From: JBBDSH01 sp040905045
Lineage (GTDB): Bacteria; Pseudomonadota; Gammaproteobacteria; Eutrophobiales; Eutrophobiaceae
DNA: 31,470 bases
Reading direction: 5' to 3'
Assembly: GCA_040905045.1 (NCBI GenBank)
Contig: JBBDSH010000059.1
Span: forward strand, 1 to 31,470
The translations under genes and the position numbers were made by a program. The notes beneath the pieces were generated by a model. That model did no database searches and had not been told where the DNA came from. It saw nothing but the letters and a program-made list of their open reading frames with translations. This document shows positions 7,868 through 16,926 of the stretch, piece after piece. Position 1 is the first letter of the stretch. Every line of letters begins with the position of its first letter.

Positions 7868-9259
7868 ATGCATGCGTTAAGGAACAGAATCGAAACCATG
7901 GTGGACAACGACGGACACTACGATGCGATTATAATCGGCCTGGGCAAGACCGGATTGTCCTGTGCACGGTTTCTGGCCGGGCAGGGTGTTTCCTTTGCCG
8001 TTGCCGACAGCCGGCCGGAACCGCCGGAACTGGGGAGGCTGTGCGAGATTTTGCCGGATGTACCGGTTTATCTCGGCAGTTTCGACGCGAAACTGTTGGG
8101 CAGTACCGAACGATTGATAATCAGTCCCGGTGTTACCAGGGAGGAACCCGCCATAAAAGAAGCGGCGGAGTCGGGCATCGAGATTATCGGGGATATTGAG
8201 TTGTTTGCCCGGCAGGCACCCGCACCGGTGGTTGCCGTTACCGGTTCCAACGGCAAGAGTACGGTTGCAACACTGATCGCGGAGATGATCCGGCAAAGCG
8301 GATTGCGTATGCAACTGGGCGGTAATATCGGCACACCGGCTCTGGATCTTCTTGCGGAATCCATACCGGATTTTTACGTACTGGAATTATCCAGCTTCCA
8401 GCTGGAAACCGTTCAGTCCCTGCGACCGGCCGCTGCCGTTGTACTGAATGTATCCGCCGATCATATGGATCGTTATCCGGATATGGCCGCTTATGCCGTC
8501 GCCAAGCAAAGGATCTATGAGGGCGCAAACGTCATGGTCGTGAATAACGACGATGCCAGTTCCCGCGCCATGAAGCAGCGTGATCGAAACGTCATCGGTT
8601 ATTCCTGTTCCGTCCCCGAAAACGATGATTTCGGCGTGGTTCACCATCATGGTGAGGACTGGCTGGTACAAGGCTCGCGGTTATTGATGCCGACTAAGGA
8701 AATGCGGCTTTCCGGCAGACACAATATTTCCAATGCCCTGGCGGCACTGGCACTGGGTAGCGCCATCGAACTTCCCCGGCAGGCCATGCTGGAAGTATTA
8801 CGAACGTTTCCCGGCCTGCCGCATCGCTGCCAGCATGTGGAGAGTATCAACGACGTCGAATGGATCAATGATTCCAAGGGCACGAATGTCGGCGCCGCCT
8901 GCGCGGCAATCACCGGACTCGGCGGCAAAGGCAATCTGGTCTGGATCGCCGGCGGTGACGGCAAGGCGGCGGACTTCTCGCCCCTGGCGGAGGCGGTACG
9001 CGGGCGCGTGCATACGGCCATATTAATCGGCCGCGATGCCACGCGCATAGCCGAAGCCATAGAGACGGCGACGAATGTTCTGTTTGCCACAACCATGGAG
9101 GCCGCCGTTACCACGGCGGCCGGTGTGGCACGTCCCGGCGACCGGGTGCTGCTGTCACCTGCCTGTGCCAGCTTCGATATGTTTACGGATTACGTGGAAC
9201 GCGGCGAGATTTTCATGTCGGCGGTCAGGGATCTGCCGCAGGAGGAGAAGACTTCATGA
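7868..9259 (+). CDS. murD: UDP-N-acetylmuramoyl-L-alanine--D-glutamate ligase MurD
   Basis: MurD adds D-glutamate to UDP-MurNAc-L-Ala. The product is 463 residues at the chosen start, with a Rossmann-like UDP-binding N-terminus (IIIGLGKTGLSCARFL), the ATPase P-loop TGSNGKSTV, LELSSFQLE, NVSADHMDRY, the SGRHNISNALAAL segment, and the C-terminal NDSKGTN motif followed by IAGGDGKAADF and LSPACASFDMF. The start is uncertain: ATG 7868 lies four bases after the mraY stop but has a weak ribosome binding site, while ATG 7898 would remove ten residues. Both precede the conserved core. The stop overlaps ftsW as ATGA. Confidence 0.96.
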   Translation: MHALRNRIETMVDNDGHYDAIIIGLGKTGLSCARFLAGQGVSFAVADSRPEPPELGRLCEILPDVPVYLGSFDAKLLGSTERLIISPGVTREEPAIKEAAESGIEIIGDIELFARQAPAPVVAVTGSNGKSTVATLIAEMIRQSGLRMQLGGNIGTPALDLLAESIPDFYVLELSSFQLETVQSLRPAAAVVLNVSADHMDRYPDMAAYAVAKQRIYEGANVMVVNNDDASSRAMKQRDRNVIGYSCSVPENDDFGVVHHHGEDWLVQGSRLLMPTKEMRLSGRHNISNALAALALGSAIELPRQAMLEVLRTFPGLPHRCQHVESINDVEWINDSKGTNVGAACAAITGLGGKGNLVWIAGGDGKAADFSPLAEAVRGRVHTAILIGRDATRIAEAIETATNVLFATTMEAAVTTAAGVARPGDRVLLSPACASFDMFTDYVERGEIFMSAVRDLPQEEKTS

Positions 9260-10452
9260 ACCGCAGGCAGGCCAGCGTCATCGAAAAACATAGCCGGCAC
9301 AATCGGGAAATACGCCGCTATGATTTTGTCCTGATCGGGGCGTGCCTGTTTCTGATCATGATCGGATTGCTGATGGTGGCTTCATCATCGATCACCATCG
9401 CCGATCGATCACACGGTGAGCCGTTGTATTACTTCTGGCGACAGTCCATGTCCGTGATACTTGGTCTGGGCCTGGGCTATCTGTGCATAAAAACACCGCT
9501 GGCCGTATGGCAGCATCTTGGTGTTTATCTGCTTGCGGGCGGAATCATACTCCTGATTCTGGTGTTGATTCCCGGAATCGGCAGGGAGGTCAACGGCAGC
9601 ATGCGCTGGGTACGTGTCGGACCGATTAATATCCAGGCCTCGGAAATAATGAAACTGTTTATCCTCGTTTATGTCGCCGGCTATCTGGTACGCCATGGCG
9701 AGGCCGTTTGTACCACCTTCGCCGGATTCATACGCCCCATAGCCGTTGTGACTCTGATTACGGGCCTGCTGTTACTGGAACCCGACTATGGAGCCTCGGT
9801 GGTTATATTTGCCACGGTTCTGGGAATGCTTTTTGTCGGCGGCGTCCCGTTAACGCGTTATTTTGCATGGATGCTGGCGGCCGGGACGGTTCTGTTCAGT
9901 CTTGCTGTTTTTTCACCCTATCGCCTGCAGCGGCTGACCACCTTCATGGATCCCTGGCAGGATCCCTTCAATTCGGGATTTCAGCTTACCCAGGCCCTGA
10001 TTGCCTTCGGCCGCGGCGACTGGTTCGGTGTCGGGCTGGGCGGCAGCGTCCAGAAGATGTTCTATCTGCCGGAAGCGCATACCGACTTCATCTTTGCCGT
10101 ACTGGCGGAAGAGTTGGGCTTGTTCGGTGTTAGCCTGGTTATACTTTTGTTCTTCTTCATTGTCTGGCGGTCATTCGTGATTGCCCGGGTGGCACGACAG
10201 TCAGGCAAACCTTTCGCTTCCTATCTGGCCTATGGCATTGGCCTGTTTTTCGGCATACAGGCGTTTATCAATATCGGCGTGAATATGGGTGTGTTGCCGA
10301 CCAAAGGACTGACACTGCCGCTCCTGAGCTACGGCAATAACAGCATGATCATATCCTGTTTGTTGATCGCCCTTTTAATCCGGGTGGAATATGAAAATCA
10401 CGAACCCTCCCAAGGGACGGTTTCTGACGGAGGTCCCGGCTATGCCCGCTAG
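9256..10452 (+). CDS. ftsW: septal peptidoglycan glycosyltransferase FtsW
   Basis: FtsW is the SEDS-family polymerase that extends glycan strands from lipid II at the septum with FtsI. The 398-residue protein has a charged cytoplasmic N-terminus (about 1-22) and about ten membrane helices. Signature segments are seen: NGSMRWVRVGPINIQASE, LLEPDYGASVV, the PEAHTDFIFAVLAEELG loop whose aspartate (residue 277) corresponds to the catalytic Asp of SEDS enzymes, and the C-terminal GVLPTKGLTLPLLSYG. It overlaps murD by ATGA and its 3' end overlaps the start of murG by 11 bases. Confidence 0.97.
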   Translation: MNRRQASVIEKHSRHNREIRRYDFVLIGACLFLIMIGLLMVASSSITIADRSHGEPLYYFWRQSMSVILGLGLGYLCIKTPLAVWQHLGVYLLAGGIILLILVLIPGIGREVNGSMRWVRVGPINIQASEIMKLFILVYVAGYLVRHGEAVCTTFAGFIRPIAVVTLITGLLLLEPDYGASVVIFATVLGMLFVGGVPLTRYFAWMLAAGTVLFSLAVFSPYRLQRLTTFMDPWQDPFNSGFQLTQALIAFGRGDWFGVGLGGSVQKMFYLPEAHTDFIFAVLAEELGLFGVSLVILLFFFIVWRSFVIARVARQSGKPFASYLAYGIGLFFGIQAFINIGVNMGVLPTKGLTLPLLSYGNNSMIISCLLIALLIRVEYENHEPSQGTVSDGGPGYAR

Positions 10453-11527
10453 ATCGATCATGATTATGGCCGGCGGGACCGGCGGTCACGTCTATCCCGC
10501 ACTGGCGGTGGCCGATCAGCTTCGCGGCGAGGGCGTTGACCTGTTCTGGCTCGGGACAAGGACGGGGCTGGAACATGAGGTCGTGCCGAAAAACGGCATT
10601 GAGTTATTCACCATCCGTGTCAGCGGGCTCAGGGGCAAGGGATTGATTCGCTGGATCCTGTCACCGTTGACTATTGCCGTCGCATTGGCACAGGCAGTGC
10701 GGATATTGTTGCGCTGCCGTCCCGGCGCCGTACTCGGCATGGGCGGTTTTGCCAGCGGGCCCGGCGGTATGGCTGCATGGCTGCTTCGGATCCCGTTGTA
10801 CATCCATGAGCAGAACGCGGTTGCCGGACTGACCAACCGCCTGCTGTTTCCCCTGGCACGTGCCGTGATGCAGGGTTTCCCCGGTACTTTCAGGGGTGGA
10901 AAGGTCAGAACCACGGGCAATCCGGTACGCAGGGACATTCTGAATCTGCCCTTGCCGGAAGTACGGTTTGCGGAACGACGCGATCAGCCGCTGCGGCTTC
11001 TGGTACTGGGCGGCAGCCTGGGCGCGCAAATCCTCAATGAAACGTTGCCCCGGGCGCTGTCATCGTTGCCGACGGAGGTGAAGATCGAAATACGCCACCA
11101 GACCGGCCCGGCGAAGATCGATGCCACACGCGCGGTCTATGCGGAATGCGGCATGAAGGATGATGATGTCGTGCCCTATATCGACGATATGGCGGCGGTC
11201 TATGCCTGGGCGGATGTGGTTTTGTGCCGTGCCGGTGCCCTGACCGTTGCCGAGATCGCCGCTGTCGGCCTTGCCTCTATTCTCGTGCCGTTGCCCATAG
11301 CCGTGGATGATCACCAGACCGCCAATGCCCGGTTCCTTTCCGATGAAGGCGCGGCGGTGCTGTTACCGCAGAAAGAATTAACGCCGGGGCGTCTGGTGGA
11401 ATTACTTCTGGAACTGAACTCGAATCGACAACGGGTTTATGACATGGCTCTGTCGGCAAGGCGCTGCAGCCGGCCGCATGCCGCTGATGAAGTGGCCGAA
11501 ACCTGCATGGAGGTGCTGTATGCCTGA
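10442..11527 (+). CDS. murG: UDP-N-acetylglucosamine--lipid I N-acetylglucosaminyltransferase MurG
   Basis: MurG adds GlcNAc to lipid I on the inner face of the membrane, giving lipid II. The 361-residue product is a GT-B glycosyltransferase with the N-terminal glycine-rich motif MAGGTGGHVYPALAVA, the GMGGFASGPGG and IHEQNAVAG segments, and the C-terminal domain with LGGSLGAQ and CRAGALTVAEIA, which bind UDP-GlcNAc. The frame is open to an ATG at 10391 deep inside ftsW, but ATG 10442 has GGAGGT at 10429-10434 and gives a length close to E. coli MurG (355). It overlaps ftsW by 11 bases and murC by 8. Confidence 0.96.
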   Translation: MPARSIMIMAGGTGGHVYPALAVADQLRGEGVDLFWLGTRTGLEHEVVPKNGIELFTIRVSGLRGKGLIRWILSPLTIAVALAQAVRILLRCRPGAVLGMGGFASGPGGMAAWLLRIPLYIHEQNAVAGLTNRLLFPLARAVMQGFPGTFRGGKVRTTGNPVRRDILNLPLPEVRFAERRDQPLRLLVLGGSLGAQILNETLPRALSSLPTEVKIEIRHQTGPAKIDATRAVYAECGMKDDDVVPYIDDMAAVYAWADVVLCRAGALTVAEIAAVGLASILVPLPIAVDDHQTANARFLSDEGAAVLLPQKELTPGRLVELLLELNSNRQRVYDMALSARRCSRPHAADEVAETCMEVLYA

Positions 11528-12941
11528 AACGGATAACGGCGCCATGAGACGGGTCCGTCATATTCATTTCGTCGGTATCGGCGGTGCCGGGATGAGCGGT
11601 ATCGCCGAAGTATTGCATAACCTGGGTTACGAGGTTTCCGGTTCCGATCTGAGTGACAACAACACCACTCGCCATCTGCAGGGCATGGGTGTCCGGGTAA
11701 CGACCGGTCATGATGCCAGCCTGATCAACGGCAGCGATGTGATCGTTATTACCAGCGCCGTACCCGCTGATAATCCCGAGGTCAGGGCCGCCCGTGAGCA
11801 GCGCATCCCCGTGATCCCCCGTGCGGAAATGCTGGCCGAACTGATGCGTTTCAGGCACGGCATTGCCGTTGCCGGCACCCACGGCAAGACGACTACAACG
11901 AGCCTGATCGCCAGCCTGCTGTCGGCAGGCGGCCTGGATCCCACTTATGTTATCGGTGGCAGGCTCAACAGCGGCAAATCCAATGCCCGGCTGGGAGAGG
12001 GGAGATATCTGGTGGCGGAAGCGGATGAAAGCGATGCCTCGTTCCTGCATTTGCAGCCGGTCATGGCCGTGCTCACCAATATCGATGCCGATCATATGGA
12101 TACTTACCACGGTGATTACCGTTTATTGCAGGAGAATTTCATCGAGTTTCTGCAACATCTGCCTTTTTATGGGCAGGCGGTGGTCTGCATGGATGACGGC
12201 GGCATCCGCGACATTCTTCCGCGCATAACCCGTCCGTTGATTACTTACGGTATCGAAGAACAGGCGGATTTCATGGCACGGGATATACATCAGCAGGGAA
12301 CGGAAACCACATTCAATGTATCGGCCCCGGACAAGCGTGACTGGTTGCAGGTACGACTTAACATGCCGGGCAGACACAATGTTCTCAATGCCCTGGCGGC
12401 TGTCGTCGTTGCAAGGGAGCTGGGTGTCTCCGATGACGATATCCTCAATGCCCTGGCGAATTTCCAGGGGATCGACAGGCGTTGTGACGTCCTCGGTGAA
12501 ATCAGTATTGATGGTAAACGCCTGCTGATTATCGATGATTATGCTCATCATCCCCGCGAGATTCAGGCGATCCTGGATGCGGTTCGGGATGGATGGCCGG
12601 ATCGACGGGTCGTTGTGGTATTCCAGCCCCATCGATATACGCGTACGCGCGATCTGTTTGAGGATTTCTGCAATGTCCTTTCAATGGTCGATGCCGTGCT
12701 GGTTCTGGATATATACCCGGCCGGGGAGGCGGCCATTGCCGGTATCGACAGCCGTTCACTTTGCCGCTCGCTGAGGATCCGGGGACGGGTGGAGCCCGTG
12801 TTCGTTAAAGACCGCAGTGAAGCCGGCTCCATGTTGCCCGGTATCGTCGAAGACGGGGATATCTTGCTCATTCTCGGCGCCGGGGATATCGGTTTGCTGG
12901 GCAGGGAACTGACTGCCCGGTATGGCGGAGCAATTCATTGA
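11520..12941 (+). CDS. murC: UDP-N-acetylmuramate--L-alanine ligase MurC
   Basis: MurC adds L-alanine to UDP-MurNAc, the first stem-peptide step. The 473-residue product starts with the conserved HFVGIGGAGMSGIAEVL nucleotide-binding loop, then SDL, the P-loop VAGTHGKTTTTSL, EADESDASFL, TNIDADHMDTY, PGRHNVLNALAA, the DDYAHHPREI motif and VFQPHRYTR, in the usual order. The frame is open further upstream inside murG, but ATG 11520 has GGAGG at 11509-11513, overlaps the murG stop by eight bases and begins shortly before the conserved core. murB follows after nine bases. Confidence 0.97.
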   Translation: MPETDNGAMRRVRHIHFVGIGGAGMSGIAEVLHNLGYEVSGSDLSDNNTTRHLQGMGVRVTTGHDASLINGSDVIVITSAVPADNPEVRAAREQRIPVIPRAEMLAELMRFRHGIAVAGTHGKTTTTSLIASLLSAGGLDPTYVIGGRLNSGKSNARLGEGRYLVAEADESDASFLHLQPVMAVLTNIDADHMDTYHGDYRLLQENFIEFLQHLPFYGQAVVCMDDGGIRDILPRITRPLITYGIEEQADFMARDIHQQGTETTFNVSAPDKRDWLQVRLNMPGRHNVLNALAAVVVARELGVSDDDILNALANFQGIDRRCDVLGEISIDGKRLLIIDDYAHHPREIQAILDAVRDGWPDRRVVVVFQPHRYTRTRDLFEDFCNVLSMVDAVLVLDIYPAGEAAIAGIDSRSLCRSLRIRGRVEPVFVKDRSEAGSMLPGIVEDGDILLILGAGDIGLLGRELTARYGGAIH

Positions 12942-12950
12942 GGTGCCTGC

Positions 12951-13901
12951 ATGTTTGACAGGGCGGAACAGTATGCAGAAAACAAACACATCATTGGCGG
13001 ACAGAATCGGCGGATATCTATGACGGACGGTCGGTTAAAGCTGAATGAACCGATGGACAAACACACCTCCTGGCGGGTGGGCGGTACGGCTGATCGTTTT
13101 TATGTGCCCGCGGATATTGATGATCTGGCCGGGTTTCTGGCCGGCCTGCCTTCCGATGAGGAACTGATCTTTATCGGACTGGGCAGCAATCTGCTGATCC
13201 GGGACGGGGGGATCCGGGGAACGGTCGTGGCCATGAAAAATGTTATCAACGAATTGGAATTGTTGGACGACGATCGGATGAAGGTGGGTGCCGGTGTCCC
13301 CTGTGCCAGGGTGGCGCGCTTGTCGGTGAAGGCAGGCCTGTCGGGCGCCGAATTTCTCATCGGTATTCCCGGAACCATGGGCGGTGCGCTGGCCATGAAT
13401 GCAGGCGCCTTCGGTGGGGAAACCTGGGCCATAGTGACAGCCGTGGAGACTATTGATCGACGGGGCAAGATATTCGAGAGGCTGCCGGAGGATTACGAAA
13501 TTGGCTACCGGACAGTGGCACTGCCTGCCGAAGAATGGTTCATTTCTGCCACGTTGCAGCTACAGCAGATGACAAGTAACAGCGAAGGTGACCGGCTCCG
13601 TGAGTTGCTGGCCAGACGCTCTGAAACGCAACCCATGGGTGAATTCAGTTGCGGCTCCGTATTCCGCAATCCGCCGGGTGATTATGCCGCCAGATTGATT
13701 GAGGCCTGCGGCCTGAAGGGAAAGCAGATCGGCGGTGCCCGGGTGTCGGACAAGCATGCCAATTTCATCATTAATACGGGTAATGCCACGGCGGCGGATA
13801 TCGAGGAATTGATCGAGTCAGTGGCGGAAGAGGTCGAGAAAAAACAGGGAATCAGACTTGAATGTGAAGTGCGGATTGTCGGCGAGACGGTTAAATGCTG
13901 A
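12951..13901 (+). CDS. murB: UDP-N-acetylenolpyruvoylglucosamine reductase MurB
   Basis: MurB is an FAD flavoenzyme that reduces UDP-GlcNAc-enolpyruvate to UDP-MurNAc with NADPH. The 316-residue product shows KHTSWRVGGTADRF at the start of the FAD domain, GLGSNLLIRDGGIRG, AGLSGAEFLIGIPGTMGGALAMNAGAFGG, GYRT, and SCGSVFRNPPGDYAARLIEACGLKG, where the serine of CGSVF is the likely proton donor. LECEVRIVG near the end matches the catalytic glutamate region. Its size and final motifs resemble the shorter type II MurB proteins rather than E. coli type I. GAGGTG at 12940-12945 supports ATG 12951; ATG 13020 is a less likely alternative. Confidence 0.96.
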   Translation: MFDRAEQYAENKHIIGGQNRRISMTDGRLKLNEPMDKHTSWRVGGTADRFYVPADIDDLAGFLAGLPSDEELIFIGLGSNLLIRDGGIRGTVVAMKNVINELELLDDDRMKVGAGVPCARVARLSVKAGLSGAEFLIGIPGTMGGALAMNAGAFGGETWAIVTAVETIDRRGKIFERLPEDYEIGYRTVALPAEEWFISATLQLQQMTSNSEGDRLRELLARRSETQPMGEFSCGSVFRNPPGDYAARLIEACGLKGKQIGGARVSDKHANFIINTGNATAADIEELIESVAEEVEKKQGIRLECEVRIVGETVKC

Positions 13902-14866
13902 TGAAGAAGGATATGAATAAACAGAACAAGCCGGATTTCGGCAAGGTTGCCGTCCTTTTCGGCGGCAATTCGGCGGAAAGGGAAATATCCCTGGAGTCCG
14001 GCCGTGCGGTCCATGCCGGTCTGCTGGAGGCCGGGATTGCCGCGCACCTGTTCGATACCCGTGAACGCGAGCTGACCGAATTACTGGACGACGATTTTGA
14101 TCGTGCCTTTATCGCCCTGCATGGCCGCGGAGGAGAGGACGGCGTTATACAGGGTGCGCTTGAGTCCCTGCATATTCCCTATACAGGCAGCGGCATCCTG
14201 GGTTCCGCGCTGGCCATGGACAAGGTGCGCAGTAAACAGATATGGAAAAGCATGGGTATAGCGACTCCCGAATTCATCGAGATCAGGGAACAGGATGATC
14301 TCGCTGCCATACCCGATCTGCTGGGTTTCCCCGTCATGATTAAACCGGTTCATGAAGGATCGAGCTGCGGTGCCTCCAGGGTTACCGAAGCCGGGCAACT
14401 GGAGGCGGCCTGGCGGATGGCCGGCCGGTTTGATGACCGTGTTATGGCCGAGCGCTGGATAACCGGCGGGGAATATACCTCGTCGATATTGGTGGATGAG
14501 TTATTGCCGTTGATCCGTCTGGAAACCCCGAGAGAGTTTTACGATTACGAAGCCAAGTATGTCGAGGAAACCACCAGTTACATCTGCCCTTGCGGCCTTG
14601 ACGCGTCGCGGGAACAGGAGCTGGGTAATCTGATGAAGGCCGCGTTCGATGCTGTTGCCGCGAGCGGCTGGGGTCGTGTTGATTTCATGCTTGATGAGGA
14701 GGCCCGGCCATGGGTTATCGAGGTCAATACCATCCCCGGGATGACCAGTCACAGTCTGGTGCCCATGGCGGCGGGGCAGGCGGGGTATAACTTCAGTCAA
14801 CTGGTTGTACGGATACTGGAGACGAGCCTGGTATGGGACAGGGAAAAGCAGGGAGACCGCATATGA
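13895..14866 (+). CDS. ddlB: D-alanine--D-alanine ligase
   Basis: Ddl makes the D-Ala-D-Ala dipeptide used by MurF. The 323-residue ATP-grasp protein has VLFGGNSAEREISLESG at the N-terminus, FIALHGRGGEDGVIQG, GSALAMDKVRSK, FPVMIKPVHEGSS in the ATP lid, FYDYEAKY, and the C-terminal VIEVNTIPGMTSHSLVP that binds magnesium and ATP. The tyrosine in the YDYEAKY omega-loop is the residue associated with D-Ala, not D-lactate, in the acceptor site, so vancomycin-susceptible wall precursors are expected. The commonly seen Val after GSS is Cys here. ATG 13895 overlaps murB; ATG 13901 or 13913 are alternatives. The stop overlaps ftsQ as ATGA. Confidence 0.96.
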   Translation: MLMKKDMNKQNKPDFGKVAVLFGGNSAEREISLESGRAVHAGLLEAGIAAHLFDTRERELTELLDDDFDRAFIALHGRGGEDGVIQGALESLHIPYTGSGILGSALAMDKVRSKQIWKSMGIATPEFIEIREQDDLAAIPDLLGFPVMIKPVHEGSSCGASRVTEAGQLEAAWRMAGRFDDRVMAERWITGGEYTSSILVDELLPLIRLETPREFYDYEAKYVEETTSYICPCGLDASREQELGNLMKAAFDAVAASGWGRVDFMLDEEARPWVIEVNTIPGMTSHSLVPMAAGQAGYNFSQLVVRILETSLVWDREKQGDRI

Positions 14867-15642
14867 ACACACAGGTAATTGCGCCGGTTATGGCTGAAGA
14901 AACGTCGCCGGAACGGGAGGAGTCGAGCATGGACTCTTTATGGTGGCGACATCCCCATGGCTACGTGTTGGTTCTACTGGTGTTGCTGCTGTTCGGCTTT
15001 GGCGCATTCAAGTTGCTGGATCCCCGGACGCTTCCAATTAAACAGGTAAGCGTGAAAGGTGATTTTCAGCACTTGTCTACTGACAGGTTGCAGGTGCGCG
15101 CCAGCGAAGTGGTAAGGGGAGGTTTCTTTAATGTCAATGTCGAGACCATTCAAAAGGCTCTTCTGGAAGAGCCCTGGATACGGGAAGTATCCGTCAGAAG
15201 GATCTGGCCGGACAGTATCCTGGTGTCAATCCGGGAGCAGGTTGCCGTGGCTCGGTGGAATGACGCTGCCTTGTTGAATGACAAGGCACAGCTTTTCTCG
15301 CCGGAAACCGGCACGTTTCCCGAAGGTATACCTCTCTTCAAGGGGCCGGAAAATGCCCATGCGCAAATACTGTCGCTTTATCAAACCCTGCATGCGGCTT
15401 TGCCCGAGAGACTTCGCATTGCCGAGATCACTCTCAGTGACCGACGTTCATGGCATATCGGTTTTGTTGAAGGGCCGCATGTATATCTGGGAAGAACAAA
15501 TATAGAACGAAGAATGAACCGGTTTATCGACTACGTGCCGGGCAAGCTGGGCGACCACTTCAACAGGATTCGATCAATAGATATGCGTTATACCAATGGC
15601 TTCGCTGTTCGATGGGAGCCCGACTATAAACCTGATCTGTAA
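14863..15642 (+). CDS. ftsQ: cell division protein FtsQ
   Basis: FtsQ is a bitopic inner-membrane protein that joins FtsB/FtsL to the divisome. The 259-residue product has a cytoplasmic tail of about 32 residues, one transmembrane helix at about 33-51, a POTRA domain at about 57-127 (IKQVSVKGDFQHLSTDRL to PWIREVSVRRIWPDSILVSI) and the C-terminal FtsQ/DivIB beta domain with a typical WRP-like segment degraded to WHIGF. ATG 14863 overlaps the ddlB stop as ATGA and has GGGAGA at 14851-14856; an upstream in-frame ATG at 14833 lies inside ddlB and is less likely. ftsA follows after 15 bases. Confidence 0.95.
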   Translation: MNTQVIAPVMAEETSPEREESSMDSLWWRHPHGYVLVLLVLLLFGFGAFKLLDPRTLPIKQVSVKGDFQHLSTDRLQVRASEVVRGGFFNVNVETIQKALLEEPWIREVSVRRIWPDSILVSIREQVAVARWNDAALLNDKAQLFSPETGTFPEGIPLFKGPENAHAQILSLYQTLHAALPERLRIAEITLSDRRSWHIGFVEGPHVYLGRTNIERRMNRFIDYVPGKLGDHFNRIRSIDMRYTNGFAVRWEPDYKPDL

Positions 15643-15657
15643 ACAGGACGGTAACCT

Positions 15658-16893
15658 ATGGCTAAAAAAGCGGATAAAAACCTGATTGTCGGCCTGGATA
15701 TCGGTACCTCCAAAGTGGTGGCCATTGTCGGGGAAATCACGCCGGAAGATGAGATCGAAATCCTCGGCATCGGTTCAAGCCAGTCCAGGGGATTGAAGAA
15801 AGGTGTGGTTGTGAATATCGAATCCACCGTGCATTCCATTCAGAGAGCGGTGGAAGAGGCCGAGTTGATGGCCGGTTGTGAGGTTCATTCCGTTTTTACC
15901 GGTATTGCAGGCAGTCACATACGCAGTCTCAATTCTCACGGCATTGTCGCCATCCGGGATAATGAAGTCTCTGTTAATGACGTGGATCGGGTCATCGATG
16001 CGGCGCGTGCCGTCGCCATACCCGCTGATCAGAAGATATTGCATATCCTGCCGCAGGAATTTGTTATCGATAATCAGGAGGGTATCAAGGAACCGATCGG
16101 TATGTCCGGAGTCAGGCTGGAAGCCAAGGTCCACATGGTTACGGGTGCGGTCAGCGCCGCGCAGAATATCGTGAAATGCGTACGTCGCTGCGGACTGGAT
16201 GTGGACGACATAATCCTGGAGCAGCTTGCTTCAAGTTATGCGGTGTTGACCGACGATGAAAAGGAACTGGGCGTTTGTCTGGTGGATATCGGCGGCGGGA
16301 CTACGGATATCGCCGTTTTCACCGACGGTTCCATTCACCACACGGCGGTTATCCCCATTGCCGGCGATCAGGTAACCAATGATATTGCTGTCGCCCTGAG
16401 AACACCCACTCAACACGCCGAGGATATCAAGGTCAGATATGCCTGTGCACTGACGCAGCTGGCAAATTCCGACGAAACCATCGAAGTACCCAGCGTCGGG
16501 GAACGTCCGGCCAGAAGACTGGCCAGACAAACTCTGGCCGAGGTTGTGGAACCGCGTTACGAGGAGCTCTTTACGTTGGTGCAGTCGGAGCTGCAGCGCA
16601 GCGGTTTTGAGGATCTGATTGCTGCCGGGATTGTGCTTACCGGAGGCAGCTCCAAGATGGAAGGAGTAGTCGAACTGGCGGAAGAGATTTTCCATGTGCC
16701 TGTCAGGGTCGGGGTACCGCAAATGGTCAGGGGTCTGTCCGACGTCGTAAAAAACCCCATCTATTCAACCGGCGTTGGTCTGTTGTTGTTCGGCCAGCGC
16801 CAGATCCAGGATGCAGCCGCAGGTTTGCATGGCGAAGGCAATCTGCGGAGTGTGTGGGAAAGGATGAAAAGCTGGTTTCAAGGCAATTTTTGA
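15658..16893 (+). CDS. ftsA: cell division protein FtsA
   Basis: FtsA is an actin-like ATPase that tethers FtsZ to the membrane and recruits later division proteins. The 411-residue product has the actin phosphate-1 motif GLDIGTSKVVAIVGE, the 1C subdomain region following it, the phosphate-2 motif VDIGGGTTDIAVF, and the adenosine-site segment GIVLTGGSSKMEG. It ends in an amphipathic helix (SVWERMKSWFQGNF) matching the membrane-targeting helix of the family. Length is close to E. coli FtsA (420). It lies between ftsQ and ftsZ as usual and is separated from ftsZ by 33 bases. Confidence 0.97.
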   Translation: MAKKADKNLIVGLDIGTSKVVAIVGEITPEDEIEILGIGSSQSRGLKKGVVVNIESTVHSIQRAVEEAELMAGCEVHSVFTGIAGSHIRSLNSHGIVAIRDNEVSVNDVDRVIDAARAVAIPADQKILHILPQEFVIDNQEGIKEPIGMSGVRLEAKVHMVTGAVSAAQNIVKCVRRCGLDVDDIILEQLASSYAVLTDDEKELGVCLVDIGGGTTDIAVFTDGSIHHTAVIPIAGDQVTNDIAVALRTPTQHAEDIKVRYACALTQLANSDETIEVPSVGERPARRLARQTLAEVVEPRYEELFTLVQSELQRSGFEDLIAAGIVLTGGSSKMEGVVELAEEIFHVPVRVGVPQMVRGLSDVVKNPIYSTGVGLLLFGQRQIQDAAAGLHGEGNLRSVWERMKSWFQGNF

Positions 16894-16912
16894 TTTGAGA
16901 ACTAAATACATT

Positions 16913-16919
16913 GAGGAGG
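16913..16919 (+). promoter_or_regulatory. strong ribosome binding site of ftsZ
   Basis: GAGGAGG lies seven bases before the ftsZ ATG at 16927. It is one of the strongest Shine-Dalgarno matches in the cluster, where most neighbours use weaker sites or overlapping starts. This fits the need for FtsZ in much larger amounts than FtsQ or FtsA. Confidence 0.7.
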
Positions 16920-16926
16920 AACGGAA

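Noticed and set aside
11277..12110. Open frame of 277 codons on the - strand across murG and murC
   Set aside because: It overlaps two strongly conserved genes, shows no domain, and its composition fits an antisense shadow.
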